DNA from: JAKAVN01 sp963734845
Lineage (GTDB): Bacteria; Desulfobacterota; Binatia; Binatales; Binataceae
Reading direction: 5' to 3'
Assembly (NCBI GenBank): GCA_963734845.1
Contig: CAVTIS010000018.1
Location: 310,001 to 374,000 of the forward strand
DNA length: 64,000 bases
Each line of letters begins with the position of its first letter. The first letter of the stretch is position 1. The notes beneath the pieces were generated by a model. The model searched no databases and was not told the origin of the DNA. It worked only from the letters and a program-made list of their open reading frames with translations. The translations under genes were made by a program, and so were the position numbers. Below are positions 1 through 7,751 of this stretch, one piece after another.

Positions 1-184
1 TGCCGTTGATAAAAATCTCGGGCACCGTGCGCCGGCCGCCGGACAGCTCGATCATCTTCTCGCGCAGCGCGGAATTTCCGGAAACGTCAATCTCCTCGAA
101 TGCCACGCCCTTGCTCTTCAGGAGGGATTTGGCGCGTGTGCAGTAGGGACAATACGCCGTCGTGTAGACCTCGACCTTAGCCAC
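1..184 (-). CDS. grxC: glutaredoxin (GrxC-like), 3' part outside window
   Basis: Reading leftwards from a GTG start, the protein begins with a short beta strand followed by the CPYC dithiol motif (TTAYCPYCTRAK), then a helix and the TVPEIFING segment that carries the cis-proline of glutaredoxins. It should reduce protein or small-molecule disulfides in the cytoplasm using glutathione. The left edge of the window cuts it after about 61 residues; a complete GrxC is about 85. It lies 9 bases downstream of the glycosyltransferase gene and probably closes the comF-purMN transcript. The GTG start is inferred because no ATG lies nearby in frame. NrdH-type redoxin is an alternative, but CPYC and TVPEIF fit GrxC best. 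Confidence 0.85.
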   Translation of the reverse strand, partial: MAKVEVYTTAYCPYCTRAKSLLKSKGVAFEEIDVSGNSALREKMIELSGGRRTVPEIFING

Positions 185-193
185 TTACCGACC

Positions 194-907
194 TCAGAGT
201 TCATTTTCGACTGACCCACCACGGTTGTAAAGGTGGGCCAGGCGCTCGGGCGGTACGCCGAGTAAAAATGCGGCCCGGATCAACCACATCTGAATCGTCG
301 TGGCCACCACGCCGCGCTCGCGCCATCGCCGCGCTGAGGTTGTGACCCGAGAGCGCAGGCAGGCGACGCGACCGGCGCGTTTGAGCCGGCGGGCCAGGTC
401 GAGGTCCTCGCACAGAACAATATCGCGGTAGCCGCCGAGCCGTTCGAACATCTCGCGGCGGACGAAAATAGCCTGATCGCCGGTGCCCGTGCGGCTAAGA
501 CGCGAGCGCGCACTGATGAGCCATCCGATGAGCCGCAACAACGGGGCGTTGTCGTCCAGTTGCAGGTCGAAGCGGCCGCCGATGACGGCGGGGTCGGCGA
601 GCGCCGCCGCGATGTCGCCGGCGAAACTCCGCGGCATGAGCGTATCGGCGTGCACGAAGACCAGCGCGTCACCCTGTGCGGCCGCGGCGCCGGCGTTCAT
701 CTGGCGTGCGAGGCCGCGACGCGCGACCAGCAGCGTCGCGCATCGCGGACGCGCCTCCTCGCAACTGCGATCGGTGCTGCCGCCGTCCACGACGATGACT
801 TCCACGATCACTTCCGCGCCAGACGCGCCCGCCGCGATCGCGTCGAGCGTCCGCGCTATCGCCCGCTCTTCGTTGAGCATCGGGACGATCACGGAAAGGG
901 TTTTCAC
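194..907 (-). CDS. family 2 glycosyltransferase, TIGR04283 type
   Basis: A 237-residue GT-A glycosyltransferase. It opens with the nucleotide-sugar strand LSVIVPMLNEE and has VIVVDGGSTD near residue 42 and the metal-binding region FVHADT (DxD-like) near residue 90. Near residue 145 it has TGTGDQAIFVRREMF, then CEDLDLARRLKRAG, which contains the ED/RR acceptor-side motif. The C-terminus is a short hydrophobic helix (MWLIRAAFLLGVPPERLAHLY). This matches the family often called rSAM/selenodomain-associated transferase 2. The sugar and acceptor are unknown. It starts 10 bases after purN on the same strand, so it belongs to the purine/comF transcription unit by position rather than by evident function. 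Confidence 0.85.
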   Translation of the reverse strand: MKTLSVIVPMLNEERAIARTLDAIAAGASGAEVIVEVIVVDGGSTDRSCEEARPRCATLLVARRGLARQMNAGAAAAQGDALVFVHADTLMPRSFAGDIAAALADPAVIGGRFDLQLDDNAPLLRLIGWLISARSRLSRTGTGDQAIFVRREMFERLGGYRDIVLCEDLDLARRLKRAGRVACLRSRVTTSARRWRERGVVATTIQMWLIRAAFLLGVPPERLAHLYNRGGSVENEL

Positions 908-917
908 AGTCTGCTAT

Positions 918-1613
918 CTAATGCGGACGTCTGGCGCGCGGCGAATGGGGCGAGCGGGGATTTATCAGCGCGAGCGATTCGTCGCCGGCCGGGAAATCCG
1001 CGATTCGCACGGTACGGCCCTCAATCGTGAGACGGCCTTCCTGGTAAAGCTGAATCGCCCAGGGATAGATGCGATGCTCTTGCGCGCGGATGCGCTCGCT
1101 CAGGCTTTCCTCGTCGTCGTTCGGCATCACAGGCACCACCGCCTGCACGATTATCGGTCCATCATCGACGCCTTCGCGCACGAAGAATACCGTGCATCCC
1201 GTGAACTGGACGCCATGCTCCAGTGCCGCCTTTTGCGCATGCACACCGGGGAAAGCCGGCAGCAGCGCGGGATGGATGTTCATCACGCGATCCGCAAACG
1301 CCGTCAGCATTAGGGGCGAGAGCAGCCGCATGAAGCCGGCGCATACCACGAGTTCGACGCCGTGCTCGGCCAGCGCCTCGGCCAATGCACGGTCGAAGGC
1401 CTCGCGTGAGGCGTAGCGGCGATGCTCGATGACGCGGGTCGGAATGGCGTGGCGTTGCGCGCGTTCCAGTCCCTGCACGCCGGCGCGGTTGGAAATCACG
1501 ACGCGAATTTCGGCCCGCAGTTCGCGGCGCTCGATCGCATCGATGATCGCCTGCAGGTTGGTGCCAGTGCCGGAAATCAATACTCCCAATTTGACCGGCG
1601 CCCGCTCTGCCAT
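918..1613 (-). CDS. purN: phosphoribosylglycinamide formyltransferase
   Basis: PurN transfers the formyl group of 10-formyltetrahydrofolate to GAR in the third step of de novo purine synthesis. The 231-residue protein starts with VLISGTGTNLQAIIDAI, the phosphate-binding loop. The catalytic signature NIHPALLPAFPG lies at about 112-123, with N112 and H114. The downstream acid is in EGVDDGPII at about D150. The last 20 residues form a Pro/Arg/Ser-rich tail beyond the usual family end (about 212 residues). It lies 30 bases downstream of purM, the classical purMN order. Confidence 0.96.
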   Translation of the reverse strand: MAERAPVKLGVLISGTGTNLQAIIDAIERRELRAEIRVVISNRAGVQGLERAQRHAIPTRVIEHRRYASREAFDRALAEALAEHGVELVVCAGFMRLLSPLMLTAFADRVMNIHPALLPAFPGVHAQKAALEHGVQFTGCTVFFVREGVDDGPIIVQAVVPVMPNDDEESLSERIRAQEHRIYPWAIQLYQEGRLTIEGRTVRIADFPAGDESLALINPRSPHSPRARRPH

Positions 1614-1643
1614 CGCGTCTCGTGCTCCCTGCCGCCGAGCCGC

Positions 1644-2681
1644 CTAGAGCAGCACGGCTCCGCGCCTGCCGCGGCGAAGCTCTCCGATAAGGTAAGACGG
1701 AGTGCGCAGGCGGCGCAAATGAGCGACGACCGCGTCGGCGTGACGGGGCGGCACCACGGCGATCATTCCGAGGCCGTTGTTAAACGTACGATCCATTTCG
1801 GCCGCGTCGATTCGTCCGAGCCGCGCGATGAGATCGAAAACGGGCGGCACCGGCCAACTACCGCGACGCACCACCGCTTCGATTCCTTTTGGCAGCACGC
1901 GCGGCAGGTTCTCGACGATCCCACCGCCGGTGATATTGGCGAGCCCGCGAATCGGAAAGCGCTCGAACAGCGTCGCCGCGACCTTGGCGTAGATTTTCGT
2001 CGGCCGCAGGAGTTCGTCGGCGAGCGTGCAGCCCAAGTCGGCCACGCGCGCGTTGAGTTTCAGCCCCGAGCGTTCGAGGAGCACGCGGCGAACCAGCGAG
2101 AATCCATTGGAATGAAGCCCGCTGGAAGCGAGGCCGATCAGCACGTCGCCGGGTCGGATGCGCTCGGGGCGCGGAATCGCGTCGCGCTCGGCAAGCCCGA
2201 CGGCGAAGCCGGCGATATCGTATTCGCCGGGCCGGTAGAATCCCGGCATCTGCGCCGTTTCCCCGCCGACCAGGCTCATGCCGGCGAGCTTGCATCCGCG
2301 TGCGACCCCTTTAACCAGCGCCAGCGCGACGGCGCTTTTGAGTTTGCCGGTCGCGATATAGTCGAGAAAGAACAGCGGACGCGCGGCATGGCACACGATG
2401 TCGTTCACGCACATCGCAACGCAATCGATACCGACCGTGTCGTGGCGCCCGGTCAAAAACGCGATTTTCAGCTTGGTCCCGACACCGTCGGTTCCCGACA
2501 CCAGCACCGGCGAGCGCATCGCACGCGCGCCGTCGAGTGCGACCATCGCGCCGAACCCACCGATTCCGCCTAGAACATGCGGCCCCAGCGTCGGCCGTGC
2601 GAGGCGGCGGAGCATCGGCACCAGCCGCTCCTTGAGATCGATATCGACCCCGGCCGCTTTGTAGCTGAGTCCACGCGCCAT
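1644..2681 (-). CDS. purM: phosphoribosylformylglycinamidine cyclo-ligase
   Basis: PurM closes the imidazole ring of the purine pathway (FGAM to AIR, ATP-dependent). At 345 residues it has the family length. It opens with SYKAAGVDIDLKERLV, then GGFGAMVALD, then the phosphate and ATP-site strand SGTDGVGTKLKIAF, and GVARGCKLAGMSLVGGETAQMPGFY, the diagnostic glycine/threonine segment. NITGGGIVENLPR lies near residue 250, and the C-terminal domain has FNNGLGMIAVV. It starts 6 bases after the stop of the methyltransferase and is followed by purN. Confidence 0.97.
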   Translation of the reverse strand: MARGLSYKAAGVDIDLKERLVPMLRRLARPTLGPHVLGGIGGFGAMVALDGARAMRSPVLVSGTDGVGTKLKIAFLTGRHDTVGIDCVAMCVNDIVCHAARPLFFLDYIATGKLKSAVALALVKGVARGCKLAGMSLVGGETAQMPGFYRPGEYDIAGFAVGLAERDAIPRPERIRPGDVLIGLASSGLHSNGFSLVRRVLLERSGLKLNARVADLGCTLADELLRPTKIYAKVAATLFERFPIRGLANITGGGIVENLPRVLPKGIEAVVRRGSWPVPPVFDLIARLGRIDAAEMDRTFNNGLGMIAVVPPRHADAVVAHLRRLRTPSYLIGELRRGRRGAVLL

Positions 2682-2686
2682 CTGGT

Positions 2687-3283
2687 TCAGCCGGCGCCTT
2701 TGCGAAGGGCCAGCGCCGCTGCGCGCCAGGCGCTTTTGCCGTCGGGGTAGGCGACGATGCCCTCGCGGTAGCGGACAAGATTCATCGCACTGAGCATTTC
2801 GCGCAGCTCGTAGTGTTGCAGCATGAAGTCGGGATTGCGCGGATGGCCGCTGGCTGCCTGATCGATGAGAAAGGTATCAAAGAGCAGGGCGCCGCCAGGC
2901 CGCAAAGCATCGATTAGGTGCGGTATCAATGAGCGATCGAGAAAGTTGAGATTGAGTATCGCGTCGAAGCGGCTGCGCGGCAGAGGAAATGTCGAAAGGT
3001 CCGCGACCAGCGGCCATACCGGGAGCTTCCCGGCGCGCGCGATCGATTGCAGCGCGCGGAGCGCCGGTTCGGCATAGTCGATAGCGACTACTTTGAAGCC
3101 CGCTCGCGCCAGCAGCAGGCTATGGCGGCCAGTTCCTGCAGCGACGTCGAGGGCGAGGCCGCGCGGCAGCAGATCGAGCATTTCGACGACCGAGGGTTCG
3201 GGCTCGCCGGGCCCCGCGCTGGCGCGCTGGCGGATTTCCCAATCGCGGCGCTTTTCCACTTCGCTCAGGTGTGCGTCGCTCAT
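2687..3283 (-). CDS. class I SAM-dependent methyltransferase
   Basis: A 198-residue methyltransferase with motif I LALDVAAGTGRHSLLLA, acidic strand 2 VVAIDY, motif post-II FDAILNLNFLDRSL and LRPGGALLFDTFLI. The fold resembles TehB/UbiE-like small-molecule methyltransferases; the substrate is not apparent. The chosen ATG overlaps the comF stop as ATGA, a typical translational coupling. A longer in-frame reading exists but its first 83 residues are an Arg-rich shadow of comF. It sits between comF and purM, 6 bases ahead of the latter. Confidence 0.88.
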   Translation of the reverse strand: MSDAHLSEVEKRRDWEIRQRASAGPGEPEPSVVEMLDLLPRGLALDVAAGTGRHSLLLARAGFKVVAIDYAEPALRALQSIARAGKLPVWPLVADLSTFPLPRSRFDAILNLNFLDRSLIPHLIDALRPGGALLFDTFLIDQAASGHPRNPDFMLQHYELREMLSAMNLVRYREGIVAYPDGKSAWRAAALALRKGAG

Positions 3284-4014
3284 ACCACGCGAGCCAGGGT
3301 GAGCACGTCGATTCGCTGCGCGCCCGCCGCGCGCAGCACGCGCGCACATTCGTCGGCGGTCGCGCCGGTCGTCATCACGTCGTCGACCAGCAAGACGCGC
3401 CGCCCGGCAACGCGCGCGGGACGCCGCACCGTGAAAGCGTTGCGGACGTTGCGTGCGCGATGGGCGCGGTCGCGCGCGGTCTGCGGCGGTGTCGAGCGCA
3501 CGCGTGCCAGCGCGGTGACGTCGAGTGGGCAATTGAGCCGCCGCGCGAGCGCGGCGCCCAGCAGCGCAGCCTGGTTGAAACCGCGCCAGCGAAGGCGCGT
3601 GCGATGAAGCGGCACCGGGATGATGATGTCGTAGGCGTCTGGGTCCATCGCCGGCGCGGCATCAAGGTAATCCGCCAGCGCGCGTCCCAGCGACTGGTCG
3701 AGCCCATACTTGTGCCGTCGAAGAAGCGCGGCAACTGCGCTCGACCCATCTATCCCTGAGCTGTCCCCGCCGGAACGGTACCGGGTGATCGCACGGGCCG
3801 AGTCGAAACCCGGCGGCACGGCCTCGCAATGGCTGCAACGCTGGTCCTCGCCCGTGTGAAGTGGCGCACCGCACACGAGGCAGAGCGGCGGGCGCGGGGG
3901 CTCAACCGCGGCCAGGCAAAGCGCGCATACGCGGCACGTCACGTCGATCGGCAGGGCCGCGTCGCACGCGGCGCATCGCGGCGGAAAAAGAAAGTTGAGC
4001 AGGTAATGCAGCAT
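3280..4014 (-). CDS. comF: ComF family phosphoribosyltransferase-like protein
   Basis: ComF proteins join an N-terminal zinc-ribbon pair to a type I phosphoribosyltransferase domain and are needed for natural transformation in several bacteria. Here Cys pairs lie at 14/17, 27/30/33, 45/48 and 60/63, followed by a PRTase domain with DIIIPVPLHRTRLRWRGFNQA and the PRPP loop LLVDDVMTTGAT near 205-217. The 244-residue length is normal. It is the first gene of the minus-strand comF-purMN unit. A comEC gene at the right end of this window is a second competence gene. Confidence in the family is high; an actual competence role is inferred. Confidence 0.93.
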   Translation of the reverse strand: MLHYLLNFLFPPRCAACDAALPIDVTCRVCALCLAAVEPPRPPLCLVCGAPLHTGEDQRCSHCEAVPPGFDSARAITRYRSGGDSSGIDGSSAVAALLRRHKYGLDQSLGRALADYLDAAPAMDPDAYDIIIPVPLHRTRLRWRGFNQAALLGAALARRLNCPLDVTALARVRSTPPQTARDRAHRARNVRNAFTVRRPARVAGRRVLLVDDVMTTGATADECARVLRAAGAQRIDVLTLARVV

Positions 4015-4181
4015 CGCTCCCGGTTCTATTGATGAAGCCTCCGGCGTGGTAACTCAAGCGCCGGCCGGTCAATTTAAGCCGCCAAATGATGCTCGAGGCG
4101 CCGGGCGGTGTGGACAGAAGCGGTGATCGCGGCCTGGCGAGGGCGATCCGTCGCGGCCCGTCTTATGGTATACGAGAAAAT

Positions 4182-5393
4182 ATGAAGACGCCGCTTGATG
4201 GAATAAGGGTCATCGACTGGACGATTTGGCAGCAGGGGCCGTTTGCGACCGCGTTGCTGGGCGACCTGGGAGCCGAGGTAATCAAGCTCGAAACGCTCGA
4301 CGGCGATCCGGGCCGCGCGATCTTCGCGGTCTCGGGCGCCACCACCGCGCGCAACGGCAAGAACTTCTACTTCGAGTCCAACAACCGCCACAAGAAGAGC
4401 ATCACGCTCGACATGAAGAAGGCCGAGGCGCGCGAGATCGTCTACCAGCTCGTCGCCAAGAGCGACGTCTTCGTGCAGAACTACCGCAAGGGCGTGGCTC
4501 AGCGCCTCGGCCTTGACTACCAGACACTGCACGAGATCAACCCGCGGCTCATCTACGCGACTGCCTCGGGCTACGGTCCGGAGGGTCCCGACAGCGGCGA
4601 GCCCTCGTTCGACTACCTCGCGCAATCGCGCTCCGGGGTGATGCATATCGCGGGAATCGAAGGCGACGAGCCGGTATACCTGTTCGGCGGCGTAGCCGAT
4701 CAGATGGGCGCGATCATGCTGTCGTACGGCGTTATCACGGCGCTGCTCGCGCGCGAGCGCTATGGCGTCGGGCAGGAGGTTAACGCCTCGCATCTGGGCT
4801 CGATGATCGCACTGCAGGGGCTGAATCTCGCCTGCCGCAACATCATGGGCACCGAGTTCCGACGTAACACGCGCGAGAACGCTTTCAACCCGCTGTGGAA
4901 TCATTACCGATGCGCCGACGGCAAGTGGTTGACGCTCGGGATGCTGCAGGCGGACCGCTACTGGAAGGACCTGTGCAACACGCTCGGCCTGCCCGAGCTG
5001 ATTGAGGATCCGCGCTTCAAGGACATCAGCGTGCGCGGCAAGAACTGCAAGGCGCTGGTCGCGATCTTCGACAAGGTCTTCATCACCAGGCCGCGCGACG
5101 AATGGATGAAGCTGCTGAAGGCGGGCGGCGACTTTATCTATACCGTCGTCAACCGCGTCTCCGACCTACCCGACGATTCGCAGGTACTGGCCAACGATTA
5201 CGTGGTTGACTACGAGCATCCGGGACTGGGCGCTATGAAGCTCGTCGGCTTTCCGGTCAAGCTCAGCGAGACGCCCGCCAATCCGCGCGGCCACGCCCCG
5301 GAGTTGGGCGAACACACCGAGACGTTGCTGACCGAGATGCTCGGTTACAGCTGGGAGGACGTGGCGCGCCTGAAAGAGTCGGGAGTAATCTGA
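4182..5393 (+). CDS. class III CoA-transferase (CaiB/BaiF family)
   Basis: A 403-residue family III CoA-transferase, which moves CoA between carboxylic acids through an aspartyl-CoA thioester. The N-terminus MKTPLDGIRVIDWTIWQQGP and GDLGAEVIKLE are typical. Later come NYRKGVAQRLGLDYQTL, ATASGYGPEGP and GGVADQMGAIMLSYGVITALL, where the conserved Asp of ADQ is the expected catalytic residue. The ATG at 4182 was chosen over an upstream in-frame start because the first 32 residues of the longer reading have no family similarity. It is followed after 43 bases by an NTF2-like gene in the same direction. The acid substrate cannot be read from sequence. Confidence 0.93.
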   Translation: MKTPLDGIRVIDWTIWQQGPFATALLGDLGAEVIKLETLDGDPGRAIFAVSGATTARNGKNFYFESNNRHKKSITLDMKKAEAREIVYQLVAKSDVFVQNYRKGVAQRLGLDYQTLHEINPRLIYATASGYGPEGPDSGEPSFDYLAQSRSGVMHIAGIEGDEPVYLFGGVADQMGAIMLSYGVITALLARERYGVGQEVNASHLGSMIALQGLNLACRNIMGTEFRRNTRENAFNPLWNHYRCADGKWLTLGMLQADRYWKDLCNTLGLPELIEDPRFKDISVRGKNCKALVAIFDKVFITRPRDEWMKLLKAGGDFIYTVVNRVSDLPDDSQVLANDYVVDYEHPGLGAMKLVGFPVKLSETPANPRGHAPELGEHTETLLTEMLGYSWEDVARLKESGVI

Positions 5394-5436
5394 CACAACG
5401 CGACACGCCATCCGGTCGCGCACGGGAGGAAAAGCT

Positions 5437-5844
5437 ATGCCGGCGATTACGGGAAGCGTCGAGGACCGCGAGCAGATTCGCGAGCTCTATGCTCGCTACG
5501 CGCTCTACATCGACGCGAGCAAGTTCGAGGAGTGGGTGAGTTGCTTCACCGAGGACGGCATTTTCGAGAGCCCCTCGCTCGGCAAGCACGCCGGCCATGC
5601 GGCGCTGCGCAAGTTCTGCGCTTCGTACCGGGAATCATGGGCGGGCGCGCAGGTGCGTCACATGATGGTGAACGTCAGCTTCGACGTCCATGGCGATCAC
5701 GCCCACGGCACCTGCAATCTGATCTATTTCCATATCAAGGGCGGCAAGACCGAGTTGGCCGCGGTCGGCGGCTATCGCGACGAACTGCGCAAGGTCGATG
5801 GCGACTGGCGGTTCGCGCATCGCAAAGTCTACGTCGATAAGTAA
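5437..5844 (+). CDS. NTF2-like / SnoaL-like small enzyme or binding protein
   Basis: A 135-residue single-domain alpha+beta cone protein. EDREQIRELYARYALYID and FEEWVSCFTEDGIFESP are the two hallmark segments of SnoaL_4/NTF2-like domains. A later strand, HMMVNVSFDVHGDHAHGTCNL, precedes WRFAHRKVYVDK at the end. Relatives include dehydratases, isomerases and ring-hydroxylating dioxygenase small subunits, so the reaction is open. A good Shine-Dalgarno (GGGAGG) precedes the ATG. It probably shares a transcript with the CoA-transferase upstream, suggesting a step in the same degradative route. Confidence 0.85.
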   Translation: MPAITGSVEDREQIRELYARYALYIDASKFEEWVSCFTEDGIFESPSLGKHAGHAALRKFCASYRESWAGAQVRHMMVNVSFDVHGDHAHGTCNLIYFHIKGGKTELAAVGGYRDELRKVDGDWRFAHRKVYVDK

Positions 5845-5878
5845 AGTCTGCGTCGACACATGGAGCGCGCGTTCGACG

Positions 5879-6781
5879 CTAGGCGCGGCGGCTCGCTTCC
5901 TTGAGCGCGTTCTCGAGGTCGCGCGGGAGCGGCGAGCGCACTCGTACGGGACCGGAGACGGGCGAGCGAAATTCAATCTCCGCTAGATGGAGCCAGAAGC
6001 GGCCCTCGGCGAGCGCGTCGAGTGCCGACCCACCGTAGAGCGTGTCACCAGCGATCGGATGGCCAGCGTCCGCCAGATGCACGCGAATCTGATGACGCAT
6101 CCCGGTGCGCGGCCGCGCCGAAACCAGGGTGAAATTCCCGAACCGCCGTATTGGCTCGACCGCCGTTGCGGCCGGACGCGCGCCAGCCGCGTTCGCTCCG
6201 ACAGCTAGCACTCGTCGCGCGTTGCGCGGATCGTGCGCGAGCGGTTTTTCAATATGAAGTGATTCTTTAATATTGCCGGCGACCAAGGCCTGGTAATCTC
6301 GGCGAATCCGGCCCGCTCGAATCGCCTCGCGCAGTGCCGTGAAAGCCTGTGGCTCGAGCGCGACGAGCAGAGCGCCGGAAGTTCCGTTGTCGAGCCGATG
6401 GACCAGGCCGCCCTCACGCGGATTGTCGCCGACGGCGGCCACCTCAGGAAATGCGGCCACGACGCCGTTCATCACGGTTCCCCGCTCGCCCGGGCGCAGC
6501 GGATGACACGCCATCGGCGCGGGCTTGTTCACCACCAGCATAGCGGGGTCGCGAAACAGAATCTCAACTTTTACATCAATATCAGGTGCGAGCGCGGGTA
6601 ACGGCGAGGTCTCGCCGATTTCGACCGTGTCGCCGCCGCCGACCATCTCACCCTTGCGCAAGACGCGGCCGTTGACGCGGACCATCCCACGGGCGAGCAT
6701 CTCGTGGGCGGCGCGCCGCGACCGCGCCCATCCCAGGCGCACGAGGTACTGATCGAGGCGCTCGCGCGCGTCGGTTGGCAT
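5879..6781 (-). CDS. RluA-family pseudouridine synthase
   Basis: A 300-residue protein with an N-terminal S4 RNA-binding domain (RLDQYLVRLGWARSRRAAHEM, then VRVNGRVLRKGEMV). It is followed by a pseudouridine synthase domain with VVNKPAPMACHP and the catalytic motif HRLDNGTSGALL, whose Asp is the nucleophile. Near the C-terminus is RTGMRHQIRVHLADAGHPIAGDTLYGG. It isomerises uridines in rRNA or tRNA; RluD-like targets (helix 69 of 23S rRNA) are the commonest for S4-containing members, but specificity is not provable here. It lies 13 bases downstream of an unknown gene on the same strand. Confidence 0.93.
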   Translation of the reverse strand: MPTDARERLDQYLVRLGWARSRRAAHEMLARGMVRVNGRVLRKGEMVGGGDTVEIGETSPLPALAPDIDVKVEILFRDPAMLVVNKPAPMACHPLRPGERGTVMNGVVAAFPEVAAVGDNPREGGLVHRLDNGTSGALLVALEPQAFTALREAIRAGRIRRDYQALVAGNIKESLHIEKPLAHDPRNARRVLAVGANAAGARPAATAVEPIRRFGNFTLVSARPRTGMRHQIRVHLADAGHPIAGDTLYGGSALDALAEGRFWLHLAEIEFRSPVSGPVRVRSPLPRDLENALKEASRRA

Positions 6782-6794
6782 CAGTCGAGCGGCA

Positions 6795-7370
6795 TCAATT
6801 CGGCGTCAGGCGCAGCTTCACCCAGCCTTCGATTTTCTCGGCAAAGCCCGCGAACGGATCCTGGTCGGGCGCGGGTTTAAAGAAGCACTTGCGCATGTAA
6901 TCGAGCGCGCCCGAATAATTTTCGAAGCTACGGCTGAGCTCTTCGAACATCAGGAAGCCCGGCCGATACAAGGCGACGTCGAGTTCGGAGACGGTCTGGT
7001 AGGAGCGCTTGCCCTCTTCGAGATAGTAATCGAGGTAACCGCCGCGTTCGACGAAGGTGCGGAACAGACCCGACATGAAGAGCGTGTAGTCGCCGACATA
7101 TTTGCGCAACTCGCGCTCGCCGATCACGCGCCCGCGGGTTTGCTGCGCCCCCGTTTGGGAAGCGAGCATATCGACCACGCTGCTGAGCCGGCGGCCCTCG
7201 GCATCGCGCAGCGCGAGCCATCGCCCGGCAACACTGAACTCGGTGAGTACAGAGGCAACATAGTCAACCACCTGCTGGTCAGCCATCCCGAGCTGGCCGA
7301 AGCTGGTGCGGGTCATCGCGAGGAAGAACTCTTTGAGGCGCTTGGCGGAGGGAGGTTCAAGATTCATCAA
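6795..7370 (-). CDS. conserved-looking hypothetical protein, 191 residues
   Basis: Not recognised. The protein is soluble, largely helical and without signal peptide. It has a long aromatic-rich middle (YVGDYTLFMSGLFRTFVERG, then YLDYYLEEGKRSYQ) and a C-terminal stretch with FKPAPDQDPFAGFAEKIEGW. Codon use is like its neighbours and the ORF is well formed. It reads into the pseudouridine synthase with a 13-base gap. The pattern of helix, conserved Tyr and Gly-Tyr suggests a real family rather than a shadow. Confidence 0.75.
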   Translation of the reverse strand: MMNLEPPSAKRLKEFFLAMTRTSFGQLGMADQQVVDYVASVLTEFSVAGRWLALRDAEGRRLSSVVDMLASQTGAQQTRGRVIGERELRKYVGDYTLFMSGLFRTFVERGGYLDYYLEEGKRSYQTVSELDVALYRPGFLMFEELSRSFENYSGALDYMRKCFFKPAPDQDPFAGFAEKIEGWVKLRLTPN

Positions 7371-7388
7371 CCACTCCTCGGGTTGGGA

Positions 7389-7414
7389 CCGGCGGGCCTT
7401 TCATCCCCCGCCGG
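7389..7414. terminator. possible hairpin between the uvrA unit and the 191-residue gene
   Basis: An 8-base-pair perfect stem, CCGGCGGG with CCCGCCGG, separated by a 10-base loop. No clear U-run follows on either strand, so a Rho-independent terminator is only possible. It could also act as a leader structure 19 bases upstream of the start at 7370. Confidence 0.3.
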
Positions 7415-7541
7415 GACGATATGACTGAATTTTATCAGAGCACCTTAAGCGTTGAGAAGCGTCCTGGAGCGTCCGAACGTTTCAGTGCAAAGAAAATAAT
7501 CTGCGGCGGCGAATTATTTCGAACAAACCTCAGACGAATGA

Positions 7542-7751
7542 CTAGCGGGGAACCGGAGTGTGGATGCTTTTCGGCATTGGCACTCGCGGCACGGGAGTGA
7601 GAATCCGCCGCGGAGTGAACGGGCGATTGTAGGCGGGAAACTGTTTCCACGAAGCGAAGAGCAGGAGCGCCGCCAGGATTGCGACGACGAGGACGTCAAT
7701 AAAGCCGATCCGCGTCGCCCCGCGATGCGATTCGCCGAGCCGCCACCTCAT
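7542..7751 (-). CDS. small single-helix membrane protein coupled to uvrA
   Basis: A 69-residue protein whose ATG overlaps the uvrA stop as ATGA. Residues 1-14 are basic (MRWRLGESHRGATR). Residues about 16-34 form one hydrophobic helix (GFIDVLVVAILAALLLFASW). The tail is basic and proline-rich with repeated TPVPR. The layout suggests N-in membrane insertion. No family is recognised. The overlap and normal codon use support a real gene, but the length makes this uncertain. A functional tie to excision repair would be speculation. Confidence 0.55.
   Translation of the reverse strand: MRWRLGESHRGATRIGFIDVLVVAILAALLLFASWKQFPAYNRPFTPRRILTPVPRVPMPKSIHTPVPR

Noticed and set aside
1422..2573. Long plus-strand open frame antisense to purM/purN
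   Set aside because: Shadow frame in GC-rich DNA. Composition is Arg/Gln/His/Asp-rich without domains, while purM and purN on the other strand are unmistakable.
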